Assembly (NCBI GenBank): GCA_036362985.1
Contig: JAYGXS010000004.1
Location: 29,726,562 to 29,790,561 of the forward strand
Direction of reading: 5' to 3'
Source of the DNA: Ligula intestinalis
Taxonomy: Eukaryota > Platyhelminthes > Cestoda > Diphyllobothriidea > Diphyllobothriidae
DNA: 64,000 nucleotides
Below the pieces are notes generated by a model that was given only the letters and a program-made list of their open reading frames with translations, made no database searches and had not been told where the DNA came from. Every line of letters begins with the position of its first letter. The first letter of the stretch is position 1. Both the position numbers and the translations under genes were made by a program. Below are positions 45,300 to 56,814 of the stretch, in pieces.

Positions 45300-47200
45300 C
45301 AAAGACGAAACACCATCATAAGGGGGCACACGCACGCTACTGCCTTTGGCTTCAATCACATAGTCAGAAACTAATTTTGTTTTCAAAAACCTCAGGCGCG
45401 TGAGCAACATCCTTAAGATGACTACGGTTGGCTAACAAACCGAGGGATTCTCAAGAGAACGGCGTTTTTGCATGCAACCCTAGAATTTAAAGCTGGTATG
45501 CTGAAGCAAATTACGGCGCCAATACTAACGACATCCTTTTACGTGGTCTGTCCAACGATTGTACCACGATCCATATTACAATATTAAGAGGAACCTATGA
45601 ATTTTCTTTGCACAGGGCGGAATTTTAGCAATTACTGCAGAATAAGCGATAATTACACCTTCCACCAAAATTCACAGAACAGTGTCTGCCAATTTTGCCA
45701 TGCTTTCGAGCATAAAATATTAATTTAGAGAAACTGCGAAGTTCACTGGTCTGGAATGACGACAAAAATCGGCTTATAAACAACGCTGTGGCGGTGTTTA
45801 ATGAAGCGCATCGTCAGCCAAACGTGTTAATCATGTTAGAGGGATAACCCTCTGTCTTATGCGGCCAGTTGTTTTGAAAATGGATATTAATTAACGAATT
45901 TAAGCAAGACAAATGCAACAACATACATTTAACTAAAGGGCATTACAAAATTTCGCTGCCTTTTATTCAGTTGAGGAGACCATTTTCTGTTTAGAGAGCA
46001 TCTCGTTAACATAAAATAACCAAAGCTACTTGTGTAGAACGTTAGAAAATGTTGTGATGTCAATAATTTTTCCCAAGTTCATCGCCCTTCATAGTGTTTG
46101 ATTACTTTAAGATGAAAATATGCACAGCATGGCGGTTCCTGTATGCAACTTTCATGAAGAAATTTAACTTGGTAGTTTAACATACATTTGGCTAGATTAC
46201 TTTGACCAAATAAGTGCATTAAATAAAAGGGAAGAATTTAGTGCGGTAAACTGCCCGTTTAGATAAGGTTATGGAGCGAAATAGGCAAGAATTGTGGCTA
46301 AATCACCAGGAGGTTTGTATCGAAGACATTTCTTATGCTATAAGGTATGACAGACCCAAAACTTTTTGATTGAAGTGTACTGCGCAAAAGAAGAACTCCA
46401 AAATAAATAAAAGCGGAAAAAATATTCTGTCTAGAACAGGAAAATTTGTCCAAATTGGTTTTAATACGAGTGAAACCAAGTCTGAGGAATCGCATTCATT
46501 CTCAAAAACAAAGAAAAATTATAGTTTTAATAATTATGTTTAGCTAACCTGTGAAGTTTTTTCACAAAATGCACATCCAAAAAATTTTACTCGCATTTTC
46601 TTTTACCGCAACGCTTTATTTCGCTAGTAACCAAAGTGTTCGTATATGTTACGACGTAGGTAATTTTAAGCAGGCCTAATTGAATCTTAGTCATGTAGAA
46701 ATATACTTTTTGTAAAATATACGTTCGCGTATGCGTTATTTAGAAATGGAACAAACAGAGGCATATTCAGTATTTGAAAAACTGGCTCCGTATATGTTCA
46801 CTGTCTTTTTCATCCGCAAGCTTTTACCAGATCCTGGAATGAAACCATCATTGCGAAAAATAACCCATTATTAAGAGAAAAGTAAGTTTTTTCACTTCCA
46901 ATCCAACTGAAACATTCACATTTAGGTAATTTAAGTAGTCCCTGATGGTAATCTAAGCTATCAGGATCAAATTTACAGCAGTGGTGAAACAAACACAGTC
47001 CACAAAAAGATCAGTTTTACCAGAAGTAACCAGAGTGAAGAAAATCATTGAAAGCAATAAGCAACTTGAAACTAAAATTTAACTTTTTCTTAATAATTAC
47101 AAAGCAGAAAAGAAACAGGATGTGCATGTCCCCAGTAGATTGATCTTCCAGGGCGGCCTCAAGACATTAGGATCTCGACAATTTAATGAACCGAATTATA
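45300..47200. other. Intergenic, no feature recognised
   Basis: AT-rich with only short frames; no readable domain or repeat match. Confidence 0.45.
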
Positions 47201-47204
47201 AAAA

Positions 47205-47345
47205 CTTCACCGGCCACAGTGGAAAGGCTTGAGTACGGCCAACCGCCCTAGTTATCGAGGTCCCACCAGGAGGCGTGAATTAAATCACTTTATTTGATTT
47301 ACTCGCCCAGTCTACTGTAAAATATGGAATCCGTCAATACTGATA
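47205..47345 (-). repeat. Decayed tRNA-like SINE copy
   Basis: The minus strand has the head GGGCGAGTAAATCAAATAAA, the CACGCCTCCTGGTGGGACC block and a TAACTAGGGCGGTTGGC A-box remnant, then AAGCCTTTCCAC. The order of blocks is the same as in the copy at 32860-33022. Confidence 0.5.
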
Positions 47346-47477
47346 CAGTGAGCTGACCATCTCAGCAGGAATTCGCCAGTAATCAGTCTAGAATCCGCAG
47401 CATGACTACCAGGCACACTTAACCATAAGAAGGGGTCTAGCTGATTTTAACAATACATTTTACCAAATAATTAAAAA

Positions 47478-47600
47478 TTAGGCAGCCTCTATCGGGATTC
47501 GAACCCACGCCAAAATTCAAACACTACCGGAATCGAGACAGTCACCACCCGATTCGGCTTTAGTTGCTCTGTTGCTCAATCTACCAACGACATTCAGGTT
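47478..47600 (-). repeat. tRNA-like SINE copy
   Basis: On the minus strand the B box GGGTTCGAATCCC is near-perfect (about 47493-47505), and an A-box-like TAGATTGAGCAACAGAG lies about 75 nt upstream. Insertions between the boxes rule out a working tRNA. Confidence 0.5.
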
Positions 47601-47604
47601 AGTT

Positions 47605-48483
47605 GCCTCAAGAGTCCAAACATTTTTAAGGAGGTCATTCTATACAACACTGGGTTGTTCTATTTTCTATTGTTTACGGCAAATCCCCTGTCATGCTCTC
47701 TGTAGCAGTGAGGCATGCAATCGCCTGTGAATCACATTTACTTTGTACCTCTTTCCTTAGGTTTTGGATGTAGATTTTTCCATAAGAAAAAATCCACATG
47801 CATGGGCAAGTTAATATTGTCCGTCTTTGAACGTGACGATCTTTGATAGGCACAGTTGGACTTAACGTATAAGATGCTGAAGCCGGCAGGCAAAATTTCT
47901 GCAACTGGTCTGCACAAATCTAGCATTATGTTTTTAAAACCCCGTAATTCATCATGCATTGAACTTTACATAACTGAGAACACGATAAAGTACATATAAG
48001 CCCACTTTTTATTTACCTTAGTGGTTCTTTTACATGCCAGTTTACCGTTATTAAAAAACATAGTATTTCCTTACATGGCATTTTCTTGTTGTGGTATGCA
48101 GAGTGATAGTGAGATTAGAGATTCGGGGCAAATAGGTGTTTAAAAATCGTCCTCCTGGAATAATATTGGATATTAGTAAATAGTATCTGGTCGCATTTTC
48201 CGCACTTTGGTGACGCTCATGGTGACGCCTGCGATGCCTTCCCTCCGTCGGACCCTCCCCTCAGGAGCAGGAGCTTTTTTCTCCTAAAATATCCTCCGTT
48301 AGATCTTATCACCACGAGCGTAAGTAACTTCTTCTAAAACATCGGCCCGTTAGATCTTCCCTCCAGGAGCGACGATTTTTTCTCCTACAATATCCTATGG
48401 ATATCTTTCACTGTCTGCTCGTTTTTAACTATGCTTCATCTCATTGGCTCACGTCAGATGGCCTCACTAACAAACTGAGATAC
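47605..48483. other. Intergenic; short duplicated T-rich/CTCC blocks
   Basis: Near 48250-48400 the phrase TTTTCTCCTAAAATATCCTC and its variants occurs two or three times (with AGATCTT and CAGGAGC), a degenerate tandem of about 60 bp. No gene recognised. Confidence 0.4.
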
Positions 48484-48491
48484 TGTTTTTT

Positions 48492-49063
48492 AGCAAAATC
48501 AGTTTAAATAGTGCACCCCATACACTCCTAGTCCCAGCATGTTGTCTTACGGAAATGGTGGTTATGGGGGTTTTGGGTGGGTAAATACGATAGGCAGTGA
48601 ATGAAATTTGAAGAAGTAAGTGCACAGTAGAAAATTTAGTTTAATTAGTTTTCCATGGCTGCTGGGAGTAAGTTCTTCTGCATGGAAATTGGAGGTGTGC
48701 GCGGCCATTCGCGCCTCAGACTTCACTAATCTAGTTCCAGAATGGTAAGTTTGACCTCAAGTAAGTTTAAGTAGACAACCTCATAACCATCATTTCTTTT
48801 TTTCAGAAAGTTCAAAATTTCTACAATTTGATAATCAGATTTTTCCGCAATACGTTAACGATAATACACAGAAGGAAAAGGTTCAGATATAAATCAAAAA
48901 CATTTCTAAATATAATATAATAAAATGCATATAGCATTCAGTAAAGTATATAAAACAGCCTATCCGAATTCCCCACCCATAAAACTCCTGCTTACACCGT
49001 TTTCATGGGACAAATTACTGAAACTAGGGCTATATGAGGTGCGCTACTTAAACTACTGTTGCC
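48492..49063 (-). mobile_element. MITE copy with degenerate 8-bp target duplication
   Basis: The ends AGCAAAATCAGTTTAAATAG (left) and AAACTACTGTTGCC (right) correspond to the family termini. The inner marks GTCCCAGCATGTTGTC, GGTTATGGGGGTTTTGGG and CACCCATAAAACTCCT match the other copies. The flanking octamers TGTTTTTT (48484-48491) and TATTTTTC (49064-49071) agree at 6 of 8. No transposase is encoded. Confidence 0.8.
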
Positions 49064-49429
49064 TATTTTTCTTATACCACAACACGCATGTACAAACAGA
49101 GAAACCACCTGCATCTCCTTCAAATATATTGGCACATAAAACTCCATAATTCGTTGGATTTGGCTCGTTCAAACATCTAGATGTAGTACACTGTAACTTT
49201 GAAATTTAAGCAGCCTTTCCTTAACGCACAAATTTGTACATAATAATAAAACTGGAAGGGTATTAGAGAAAACAATAGTACCAACTGGCTGATTTTCCTC
49301 CTGCGGTATGCCCCGTTAACTGCCCTACAGATGGTTGTGTACTAAAAAAAGATGAAGTGTCTTGTTTTGGCCATTCTAAGGAAGATCATTAAGGATAGCC
49401 TACCCACATAACTGGTCCTCCGTTTGCCG

Positions 49430-49722
49430 CATCTGAACTCATTTATCAATTCAAACGTTCTTGTGGCATAGGATTTTCGCTCTAGCCTGCCCTGTTCTAC
49501 AAACATCTACCGAATTCTTAGAGATAATTTGGCTGCTGTAACGCAGTCTCGAAACAGCAAATCCCCAGTCTGCAGCATTTGTGATGAATGCTTTGCACCA
49601 GCAAATGTTGACTCCCGAATCGAGATTTGCTACGCTTTACGGAGGCCACTGCAATACTGAGAAGAAAACCAGAACTATTTAAGCAGCTGGACCACTTGAT
49701 CAACCTCACATCGATAAACTAA
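49430..49722 (+). mobile_element. Penelope-like element C-terminal remnant
   Basis: From about 49636 one frame reads FTEATAILRRKPELFKQLDH and LINLTSIN before a stop at 49722. This is the conserved end of the PLE endonuclease region (xEAxAIRxxxPxL...). Upstream, decayed frames contain LETANPQS-type sequence. A pyrimidine-rich tail with C runs (49740-49880) follows, as in the copy at the left edge. Confidence 0.65.
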
Positions 49723-49884
49723 TGCGCGCTTACGCCTTCTCGCCACCCTGAGGACTGATTGCTACCTTATCCCCTGCCCCACTCCCCTTTCTTTTAACCA
49801 CGTACTACAGGCTTTCGTGGACATGCACTAACATTAACTGCCATGCTGTGACAATAACTCCCCCCCCCTCCTCTACCCTTCACC

Positions 49885-50575
49885 ATGCGCCCACATCTAT
49901 GAATAATTGTTTCTGCTCCCTTCTATCAAGTTTCATCCTTGGAGGCGGACACTTCATTGGACAGTTAATTCTCTTATTAATAGGTAATGACCGTCTGCAG
50001 TTGAATGAGAGATCACAAAATTATATGAAATCATTAAATTCTGATAATTTAGTGATCTTTGCCTTGATTATCTTTAGAGGTGTCTTGTATGTGTCCAAGC
50101 AGGCATTTTGGAACTTTCGCTTGTCCTGGCCTAAAGAAACACTTTACTTTCGTTACTTACCGGTTTGATCTTACTTTCTACAAACGCGCATAATCATTTT
50201 AGAAAATATGAGCGGTATAAACACTAAGTCAATTTTAATTTCCCAGCTTAGAGGACCGAACGGGCATTGTTCTTATTATTATCAGTTTAAAAGTCCGGTA
50301 GTAGTGCCATACTTTCCGCCCCTTTAAGGCTGGTCAGAACCTGTTTAGTGGGTTTTAGCGCACAATACGTTGTACCAAACTATCCAATATACCTTGCAGC
50401 CAAAGGAAAAGCCAGCCAAAAATGGGCACAGAACACATTGGTCTCTATGGACAGAATGAAGTGCAAGAACAACACGGAAGCACAGTGCCTTCGCATGCAC
50501 ATTTGGACTGTCGAAGTAAATGCTGCAGGCAGTAACGTTTTGTGCATGTGGCGCAAAAAAAGAATTCATATCCTT
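49885..50575. other. Intergenic, no feature recognised
   Basis: No domain or repeat copy recognised. Confidence 0.4.
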
Positions 50576-50579
50576 GACA

Positions 50580-51135
50580 TCTGCCTAACTGGAGGCATGG
50601 CGGGAAATCCGCCAGTTAACCAGGCCGGGTACGCAGGCAGATCAAGCCAGACAGCGAACCCTGTGTGTTTTCTTGCTTCGTAAGTCAGTATTTTCGTGCT
50701 TGACACCCCGACCGGCAGCAGGACAACAATCCCCCGGCGGGCAGCTGCTGCCGCCACATATTTCCGAGTCCCCGCGCACGCGTTTGGACCGGGGCCTGTT
50801 TAAGTGCATTCGAATATTTAAAGGCAGCGTTCCCTGTGCGCCTAGGCGCAACCTATCACTGACTCTGATGGACGGCCACAGCTGTCGTCTGAAGCCCCTC
50901 CCTCGCCCCCTGTTCAGCGTTCTTGCCACGCATATATCGCGGTGTAATGTGTGGGCTGCTGTCGCGGCGGCGGCGTCGGCGGCGGCTGTTGTCAAGGCCG
51001 TAACAACTGTTGTTCAAACGCGTTTCTTTGGCGGCCCCCGTAAGGAGGTTTTGAAGGCGTATCCCACGCGTTCGAGACGTTGGGCTTCAAAAACCCCGCT
51101 TTTTAGTTGGCAGGAAACTGCGATAAATGCACCGA
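50580..51135. other. GC-rich, CpG-rich island
   Basis: A sharp rise in GC against AT-rich surroundings, many CpG dinucleotides, and GCGGCGGCGGCGTCGGCGGC near 50965. A 160-codon plus frame (50673-51155) and a 117-codon minus frame overlap it, both low in complexity (Ala/Arg/Pro), which open GC-rich DNA produces by chance. It could be a promoter or first-exon island of an unseen gene or a GC-rich repeat. No function is assigned. Confidence 0.45.
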
Positions 51136-51159
51136 TTTACGCGATGCAAGTATAGCCTG

Positions 51160-52830
51160 TGAAGAGAAAAGACCTCCGGTGATATTTGAAAACCCTGCTG
51201 TCAAAACATTCAAGATGAATTAAATTGACGACTAATTGTGATTCTGTCAATGCTTTCTTGTTATAGGTAATGCCTTTCTCTCGTAAAACTGGATTTTGAG
51301 TGGCAATTCGGCAACCCAGCGTATTCCAGCGCCATTCAGATGTTTGAAACGGTCGTAAACTTGTAGCGCACTTCTCCGTTCTTAAAAATAGACTTTGTAA
51401 TAAAATTCGCCCAGAGTTTACGGTGTGGATGATTGATTCAGTACCAGATGAAAATAAAATTTATGGTTGGTAGGGCTCATACGCCTTCCTCTTCCCCGGC
51501 GGGACACTGGCCTAGAAACCTCCCATAATATAGATAACCTTGCGTCAATTCCAGAAAGGGTAAATATATTCGCATCACAATCTAATTTTGATCCCAATCA
51601 CTACTTTATTCCTAATTCAAATTTCCCTGGAATTTTGCGCAAAACCTGTTGTATTGTGAACGATGTCTGTCGAGCGAGACGGCACCTACGCAATCCATAT
51701 AAACTGTTCCTACAACCTTTCCAAGAGCCGACTGTCATTTACAAAAGGTGGGAATGTCTCGATGGTAGTGCTTCCAGTTAATGCAGGATTTTCTGTGTAC
51801 AGCTACATTTGAAATCACTAATAATGCAGAAAGCTTCATTGTGAGAATCCACCGCAGTGCACACCTCAGCCACGGGCAAATACCAGGATTTTTATCTAAT
51901 CTTTTGGCATATATTTTTAGCTGGAAAGCGCTGAAGTGCTATTCACCCAATAAAACATTATGCCACCTGCCGTACTTGATAAAAAGATGGAGTAGTCACG
52001 TGATTTCGGCACCGCGGTTACCAGTATTAAAATTGTACTTTTTACATTAGAGCGAGATCGGAATATTTTCCCATCGTATTCGTCGTAGTCAAAGATTTTG
52101 GCATTGGTACTCTTCTACATTAGGTTTTACTCCGAAACCTTCCTCTTTAGAAAATAGATAAGAATAGAATGAAGTGACCTTCCTCTTTAGAAAATAGATA
52201 AGAATAGGATGAAGTGACCTTTCTCAGCATTGGTATTCAATTTGAGTCTTCTATTTTATATAAGTTTATGATGTATGCCAAGCTCGCTTCCTTAATCACG
52301 AAGTTGCATACAAATCATTGAAGACCAGTGCATTTTTTAGATGCATTGGTCTTGACTGGTTTAAAATGAGTTAAAAAATCTGAATCTTGTGACAAATGAG
52401 ATATTTTCCAAGGGCCTTCACTTAACCGCACTGTCCGCTTTAATAATCGAAATCGGAATTAAGTCACGAATAATAGTATACAACATATAACAAAGCATGG
52501 CTGGTCTTATAAGCAAAGCTCTGTAATACAACGTAAAACGTTTAACCTCCCTTTCGTTCCTATCTGGCAAACCTAGGTTTGCGCATAATTGAACATTTTA
52601 AAACCGGAAATTTTTTCATCTTCTTAACTTTTAAAATCAAATATATCTTCAATCAACGAAACAAAGTAAGCGATATTTACTTTCGAAATGTACAATCAAG
52701 TTTACTTGAAAATACTCCTTCACTGTGATGAGATCATAATGGTTCAACCACAGTTTGTAGCCCCAGCACTAACCATTTGGAGAGAGAAGTATACAAATGT
52801 TGGATAAGTGAAGTAAGTTGCATTCCAAGA
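51160..52830. other. Intergenic, with one 43-bp tandem duplication
   Basis: GACCTTCCTCTTTAGAAAAT and the rest of a 43-bp unit is repeated directly at about 52130-52220. Short frames at 51467-51781 and 51781-52050 have no recognised domain. Confidence 0.5.
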
Positions 52831-52837
52831 CGATATG

Positions 52838-53435
52838 ATGAGAAGAAAGAAGAACTTCGGAAAATCGAGTTGTGCTCGTGAATTTTCGGACAGGTATCAC
52901 TTGTTCGTCGTCAGACAAAATGTAAAATGAGGGCTGGGAAAATCGCATTAGAGGTTTTGGGGCAGAGGTTACAACGAATAGGGTGTGCTTGGGCGGGTTA
53001 CGGTGACGTGACTCCTGAGCGATAGGTTGTGCTGGTGAGGGGACGGCGGTTTTAGCGTTTGGATTTTGGACTACGTGTTCGGGGAAGGGGGTTCGGGGTC
53101 AGTGAAATTCTACTCGACCGAGCCCGGACACCCTGCTGTTGTTTTTAGGCTTGACGCCGGTTAGTTGACCATGCACGAAAACACGTGGTCCAAAGTCCAA
53201 ATGTTAACACCTCCCTCCCCTCACCAGCACAACCTTTCGCCGCAGGAGTCACGTTACCGTAACCCTTCCGCCCAATCCCACCCCGTTCCTTGGAACTTCT
53301 GCCCCCAAAACCTCAAGTGTGACATTCCCATACCTCACTTTTCATTTAGTCTGACGCCGAACAAGTGATAGCTGTTCGAGAATTCAGGTGTACAACTCAA
53401 TATTCCGAAGATCTTCTCTCTTTTCAACGTACACA
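52838..53435. mobile_element. Foldback of PLE-type tails: ~260-bp inverted arms, diverging hammerhead-like motifs (AATT family)
   Basis: The arms at about 52838-53095 and 53172-53435 are reverse complements with scattered changes (shared blocks include CCCCTCACCAGCACAACCT and AGGAGTCACGT). The left arm minus strand has CTGACGA (52908-52914), a hairpin GAACA/TGTCC and GAAAATTC (52880-52887), with 5 possible helix I pairs. The right arm plus strand has CTGACGC (53351-53357), a perfect GAACA/TGTTC hairpin and GAGAATTC. The spacer is about 75 bp. Confidence 0.7.
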
Positions 53436-53559
53436 AATGTCTTACAAAGTTTTGGGGAGCATTAAGTTGTGTTTCCAGTTCAATAACAGCGTTTGCTAGG
53501 CCAGCTGAAGCAATGCACGCCGAATTGAAGCGAAGCAGGAGCCTCAGCTGACAGTACTC

Positions 53560-53600
53560 AATGATGATGGATAGGACGTTTCGGTAGGTTTTTAAAAAAA
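53560..53600 (-). repeat. PLE-tail fragment with GAAACGTC
   Basis: The minus strand has CTACCGAAACGTC (53575-53582 for the octamer). The 5' half of the motif is absent, and a SINE begins about 40 bp to the right, so it may have been interrupted by that insertion. Confidence 0.35.
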
Positions 53601-53620
53601 CTCATTTAACGCAGGAATTA

Positions 53621-53910
53621 AAAAGTCGGCGGTCTTGATGGGATTCGAACCCATGCCAGCAAGGAAAGGCTATAGTATAGCCACCGCTCTAGCAAACTGA
53701 ACTACGAAGGAACCACGGGGAACCGTGTGTGTATGGGTTGCAGTAGGCAGGGCAGATAACTTCACCCAAGTGTGATTTAACTCACTGCTCCCGCTGAGGC
53801 CTACACCGTGGGCTGTAAAAAAGCCTTTCGCTTGTTTGTTTGGGTCAGAATTCCACCAAGGCAGCCGACTTTTTCACAAATGGGTCAAATGAATTGGTGT
53901 AAAGTTTAAA
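53621..53910 (-). repeat. tRNA-like SINE, compound with an inverted partner
   Basis: The minus strand at 53634-53715 has A box TAGTTCAGTTTGCTAGAGC and B box GGGTTCGAATCCC. The plus strand at about 53760-53900 carries the family's head-flank (AACTTCACCCAAGTGTGATT) and tail (ATGGGTCAAATGAATTG) in the opposite sense, giving a partial inverted pair like the one at 24596-24806. Confidence 0.65.
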
Positions 53911-54171
53911 TTATCAATTGCAGAGTATTCATAAGTTTGGGATAAAATTAAATTACGATATGTAGGTTCTATATAGATGTGTTTAGCGACCTTGTATTCT
54001 AACAAATTCATATCCCGCATGCCTGGCTTTCGCCAGCGCGTGCACTCCAGTTCAAAAGTTAAAGTTAAAGTCCGCCAGCCGCCTATTTTGCCAACGTGCA
54101 TAGACTAATTTTCATTCAATAATATTTTTCACTAGTCAAGCTTTACTGATTGACCAATTTAAGTTCATCAC

Positions 54172-54485
54172 GCAGATGCCACAGAGGCGTTCCGAGTGAT
54201 ATACAAGGTGCCCTCTAGCAACTTAAAATTACTTGAGCAGTGTCTGTTGGTTACAGCAGAAGTAGGTGCCATCAGGCTACGCAGACCGAGACTGTGTGCT
54301 CAAAAGAACTTTGTAACGGTGCCGCAGTTACCAGGAGCGAAACTGGCTTACACAACCTTACGGGTCTTATCACTGGCCTCGGAAAAGGGTAGCCCCAGAG
54401 ACGGACAAGTCCTCAATTCACACCTTATCACCTATTTTGGCCGCCAGTTCACCTAGACACTGACATTTTTATCTCAATTCTTCCG
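54172..54485 (+). mobile_element. Penelope-like element C-terminal remnant (left-edge family)
   Basis: From about 54175 to a stop at 54454-54456: FRVIYKVPSSNLKLLEQCLL, then EVGAIRLRRPRLCAQKNFVT and LASEKGSPRDGQV. It aligns with 575-890 without large gaps, including the TAGACACTGACATTTTTATC 3' flank. Confidence 0.8.
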
Positions 54486-54974
54486 ACACCTTAGGTCCTG
54501 TCTCTTTACGCATTTCAACTTCGATAGAACAATCAAGGAGCGGATGGGAGCCATGCCAGTGGGTTATGTGATTTTCGCATCCATAACTGAGAAAAGACTC
54601 GAAAGAATCAGAGTTGCTTGTTTCCTACACCACAGAGCGCAATTTCAGGCACCTTGTTGGGATGAAAATTACACCATTATTGAGTACAATGGGGTATTGG
54701 CGTTCATTGAATCTTTCGCGTTCGTCTTCTCGAATACATAATTCACGCTCAAGGAAGGGAAAACCAACGAACTGTAAAGAGTATATGGCCTGCAAGCAAA
54801 CCTTAGTAGGCGAATGACAAATACGACACAAGCGTTAAGTAACAACAGTAACCACTCGTCTAATCGTGCTAGTAAACCGGTGGAAATTTCGCTTATTAAA
54901 GAAGGCCACATCAGTGCAATTACTCCTTCAATTGTTCCGGTGAACAGGATACACTGGCCAAACAATGAGGTGCC

Positions 54975-55130
54975 TGGAAAGAAAACTATGTGAACACATA
55001 CCGGCCTGGTTAAGTAACAGTGAAACTAGATCGATCTCGAGTTGCATTCTTACACACCTTGTCGATACGAATCACCGCGTAGATCGCAACGAAACCTTTC
55101 AGGTTGTCTACCGGAGACTAGCCGAGTTTT
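54975..55130 (+). mobile_element. Penelope-like GIY-YIG remnant, second fragment
   Basis: One frame reads EHIPAWLSNSET followed by CILTHLVDTNHRVDRNETFQ and VVYR, matching ILAHLVDSNHRVDAKEAFRV of the left-edge copy. It is too diverged from 54172-54485 to be a simple continuation and comes earlier in the protein, so the two are separate insertions or a rearrangement. Confidence 0.7.
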
Positions 55131-55189
55131 CCAAGGGCCTATAATAGTGGGTGCTAGCATCAGCCAAGGCGGTGGATATATGACTAGCG

Positions 55190-55300
55190 AATCGAGCGCT
55201 GTGCTGTCAGAAGACGCTAACACGGACACTTTCGTGGCCGACCCCGACGCCAGGTGGCGATCACATATCGCCCGCGCCCATTACTGACAGCCGTTTACTC
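55190..55300 (+). repeat. Repeat shared with the window's right end
   Basis: GCTGTGCTGTCAGAAGACGC, the CGACGCCAGGTGGCGAT block and the following 30 bp recur with changes at 63828-63935. Class unknown. Confidence 0.6.
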
Positions 55301-55388
55301 CGTGGAAATGACAGTAATTATCACTCCACTTACTTGACCCCTGGCCAGTGCTCAAAACCTAACCCGATTTCCCCTCCTCCTCCCTCCT

Positions 55389-55407
55389 CCCCCCCCCCCC
55401 CCCCCCC
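55389..55407. repeat. Poly-C tract
   Basis: Nineteen consecutive C after a CCTCC-rich stretch. Such C-rich runs also follow the PLE reading frames at 901-940 and 49860, so it may mark another PLE tail. Confidence 0.9.
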
Positions 55408-56179
55408 AACAAAAGGACCTCTACACGCCGATCTCGCCATGCGGGCTACCCGTGGAGCTTCGTCAAGTAGCATAGCTGCAAACTGGAGGTGCCAACAAAT
55501 GCGACCGAATCGAAAATTTGGCTGGTAATTCTTTTAACAACGTTACGGCTGCACACAAACCAGAGGCATCCACAAGGCGCCACTTCCGCACCAGGAAAGG
55601 TCTGGGGCGATTTACTGGGTCTGGTGTAGTTCTGGACAGAAAATCAATGTCACAGAAACTGGAAGACACCTTCGGCTGCCGATGTTTGAACACTCAGCAG
55701 CAGTGGTAATGAAGAACCACACCAGCTTTTACGTCGTCGTTTATTCAACAAGATTCAGCCACGTAGTAAAACTTTGACGGGACTGAAATTCTGTCGAAAG
55801 GTGACAACCAAGTGATTTAAGAACTGCTCGAGTAACGCTTTTCCACTGCTACGTCAACTAACAGGCTCAAAAAGCTCCACGCTCCACAAAATATGCTGTA
55901 ACCTAGTCTAGGCGAAACAGTTAGCCATGCAAGGAGCACCTGAGGAGACTGCTGTTCCCCTTACCAAGTGACTGAAGAACTCGTATGAATGATCAAATTT
56001 TACTAACTGACTGCTTGACTGTGGTTAATGTAGCAATTTCAGCCTCACTTCCAATCGTCCGCGATGAAAGTGAGAGTCTTTTAATTTGGCTAGGTATGCA
56101 GGTGCATAGCAACTGCAGACTGCCACACCGGGCCCATTAAAAAATCATTCTATTATCTGCAACTATCATTGATAGTAAG

Positions 56180-56475
56180 AGGAGTTGCTAATTGGGAGGA
56201 GCATGCAGTGGCATATCAACTGTGCCAATCGCGACCCTTATCTGATTTTATCCCCAAATGATGGATTCGTGTGAAACGCCGAATGGCAGGTGAAAAAGGC
56301 CCTTATTACAGCAAATAGTGGCTCCTATTTAGTCAGGGCGTTATGGCATCCCAGCAGGACTAATGAATAGGAACTCCCACTCCTGCCCCCCTCAGAAACA
56401 TGTGATGCAAGTAGCCTTCCACCACATGCCAGTAAAGACAACTATTCTCGTGTTCTCAACCTAAAACTAACCCTA
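56180..56475 (+). repeat. Dispersed ~290-bp repeat, copy 1
   Basis: It shares ordered blocks with 57985-58280: GCATGCAGTGGCATATCAA, CAATCGCGACCCTTATCTGA, TAGGAACTCCC and a terminal run of telomere-like ACTAACCCT. Inside is ATGATGGATTCGTGTGAAAC, a probable remnant of the hammerhead-like tail seen at 37328. Confidence 0.65.
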
Positions 56476-56739
56476 TCTCGAACCATCATCATACTAAAGG
56501 AGAGTATTTCGCGAGTATACGTAGTTTTCAATAGATTTAACAAGTGCCATTACATTTATATAGGGAGGGGGTAGAATAGGAACATGCGGGCAACTATGTT
56601 CATAATGACAGGTAATTTAGTCATGGAATAGGACAAAGGGGTTGGGGGTCGAGAGTACTCGGCTAGTGAGGAGGCGATGAGGGTTTGTTGAAGCCGGGGG
56701 GGTGGAGAATGCAAGAGAGAGAAAGCGCGAAAAGCTGCA

Positions 56740-56814
56740 GGTAGTTATGTAACCGTTGGACATGCCAACCTCGGGGCTTGAAGGAGCCTCTTTTGCGCGC
56801 TCAAACCCGGCTTC
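56740..56814 (+). repeat. Weak tRNA-like remnant next to a MITE
   Basis: A GTAACCGTTGGACATGCC A-box-like stretch and a GCTCAAACCCGGC B-box-like stretch, ending exactly where the MITE begins. Decayed and uncertain. Confidence 0.35.

Noticed and set aside
50673..51155. 160-codon frame in the GC-rich island
   Set aside because: Stops are rare in GC-rich DNA, a long frame also exists on the other strand, and the protein is low-complexity with no domain. The island itself is reported.
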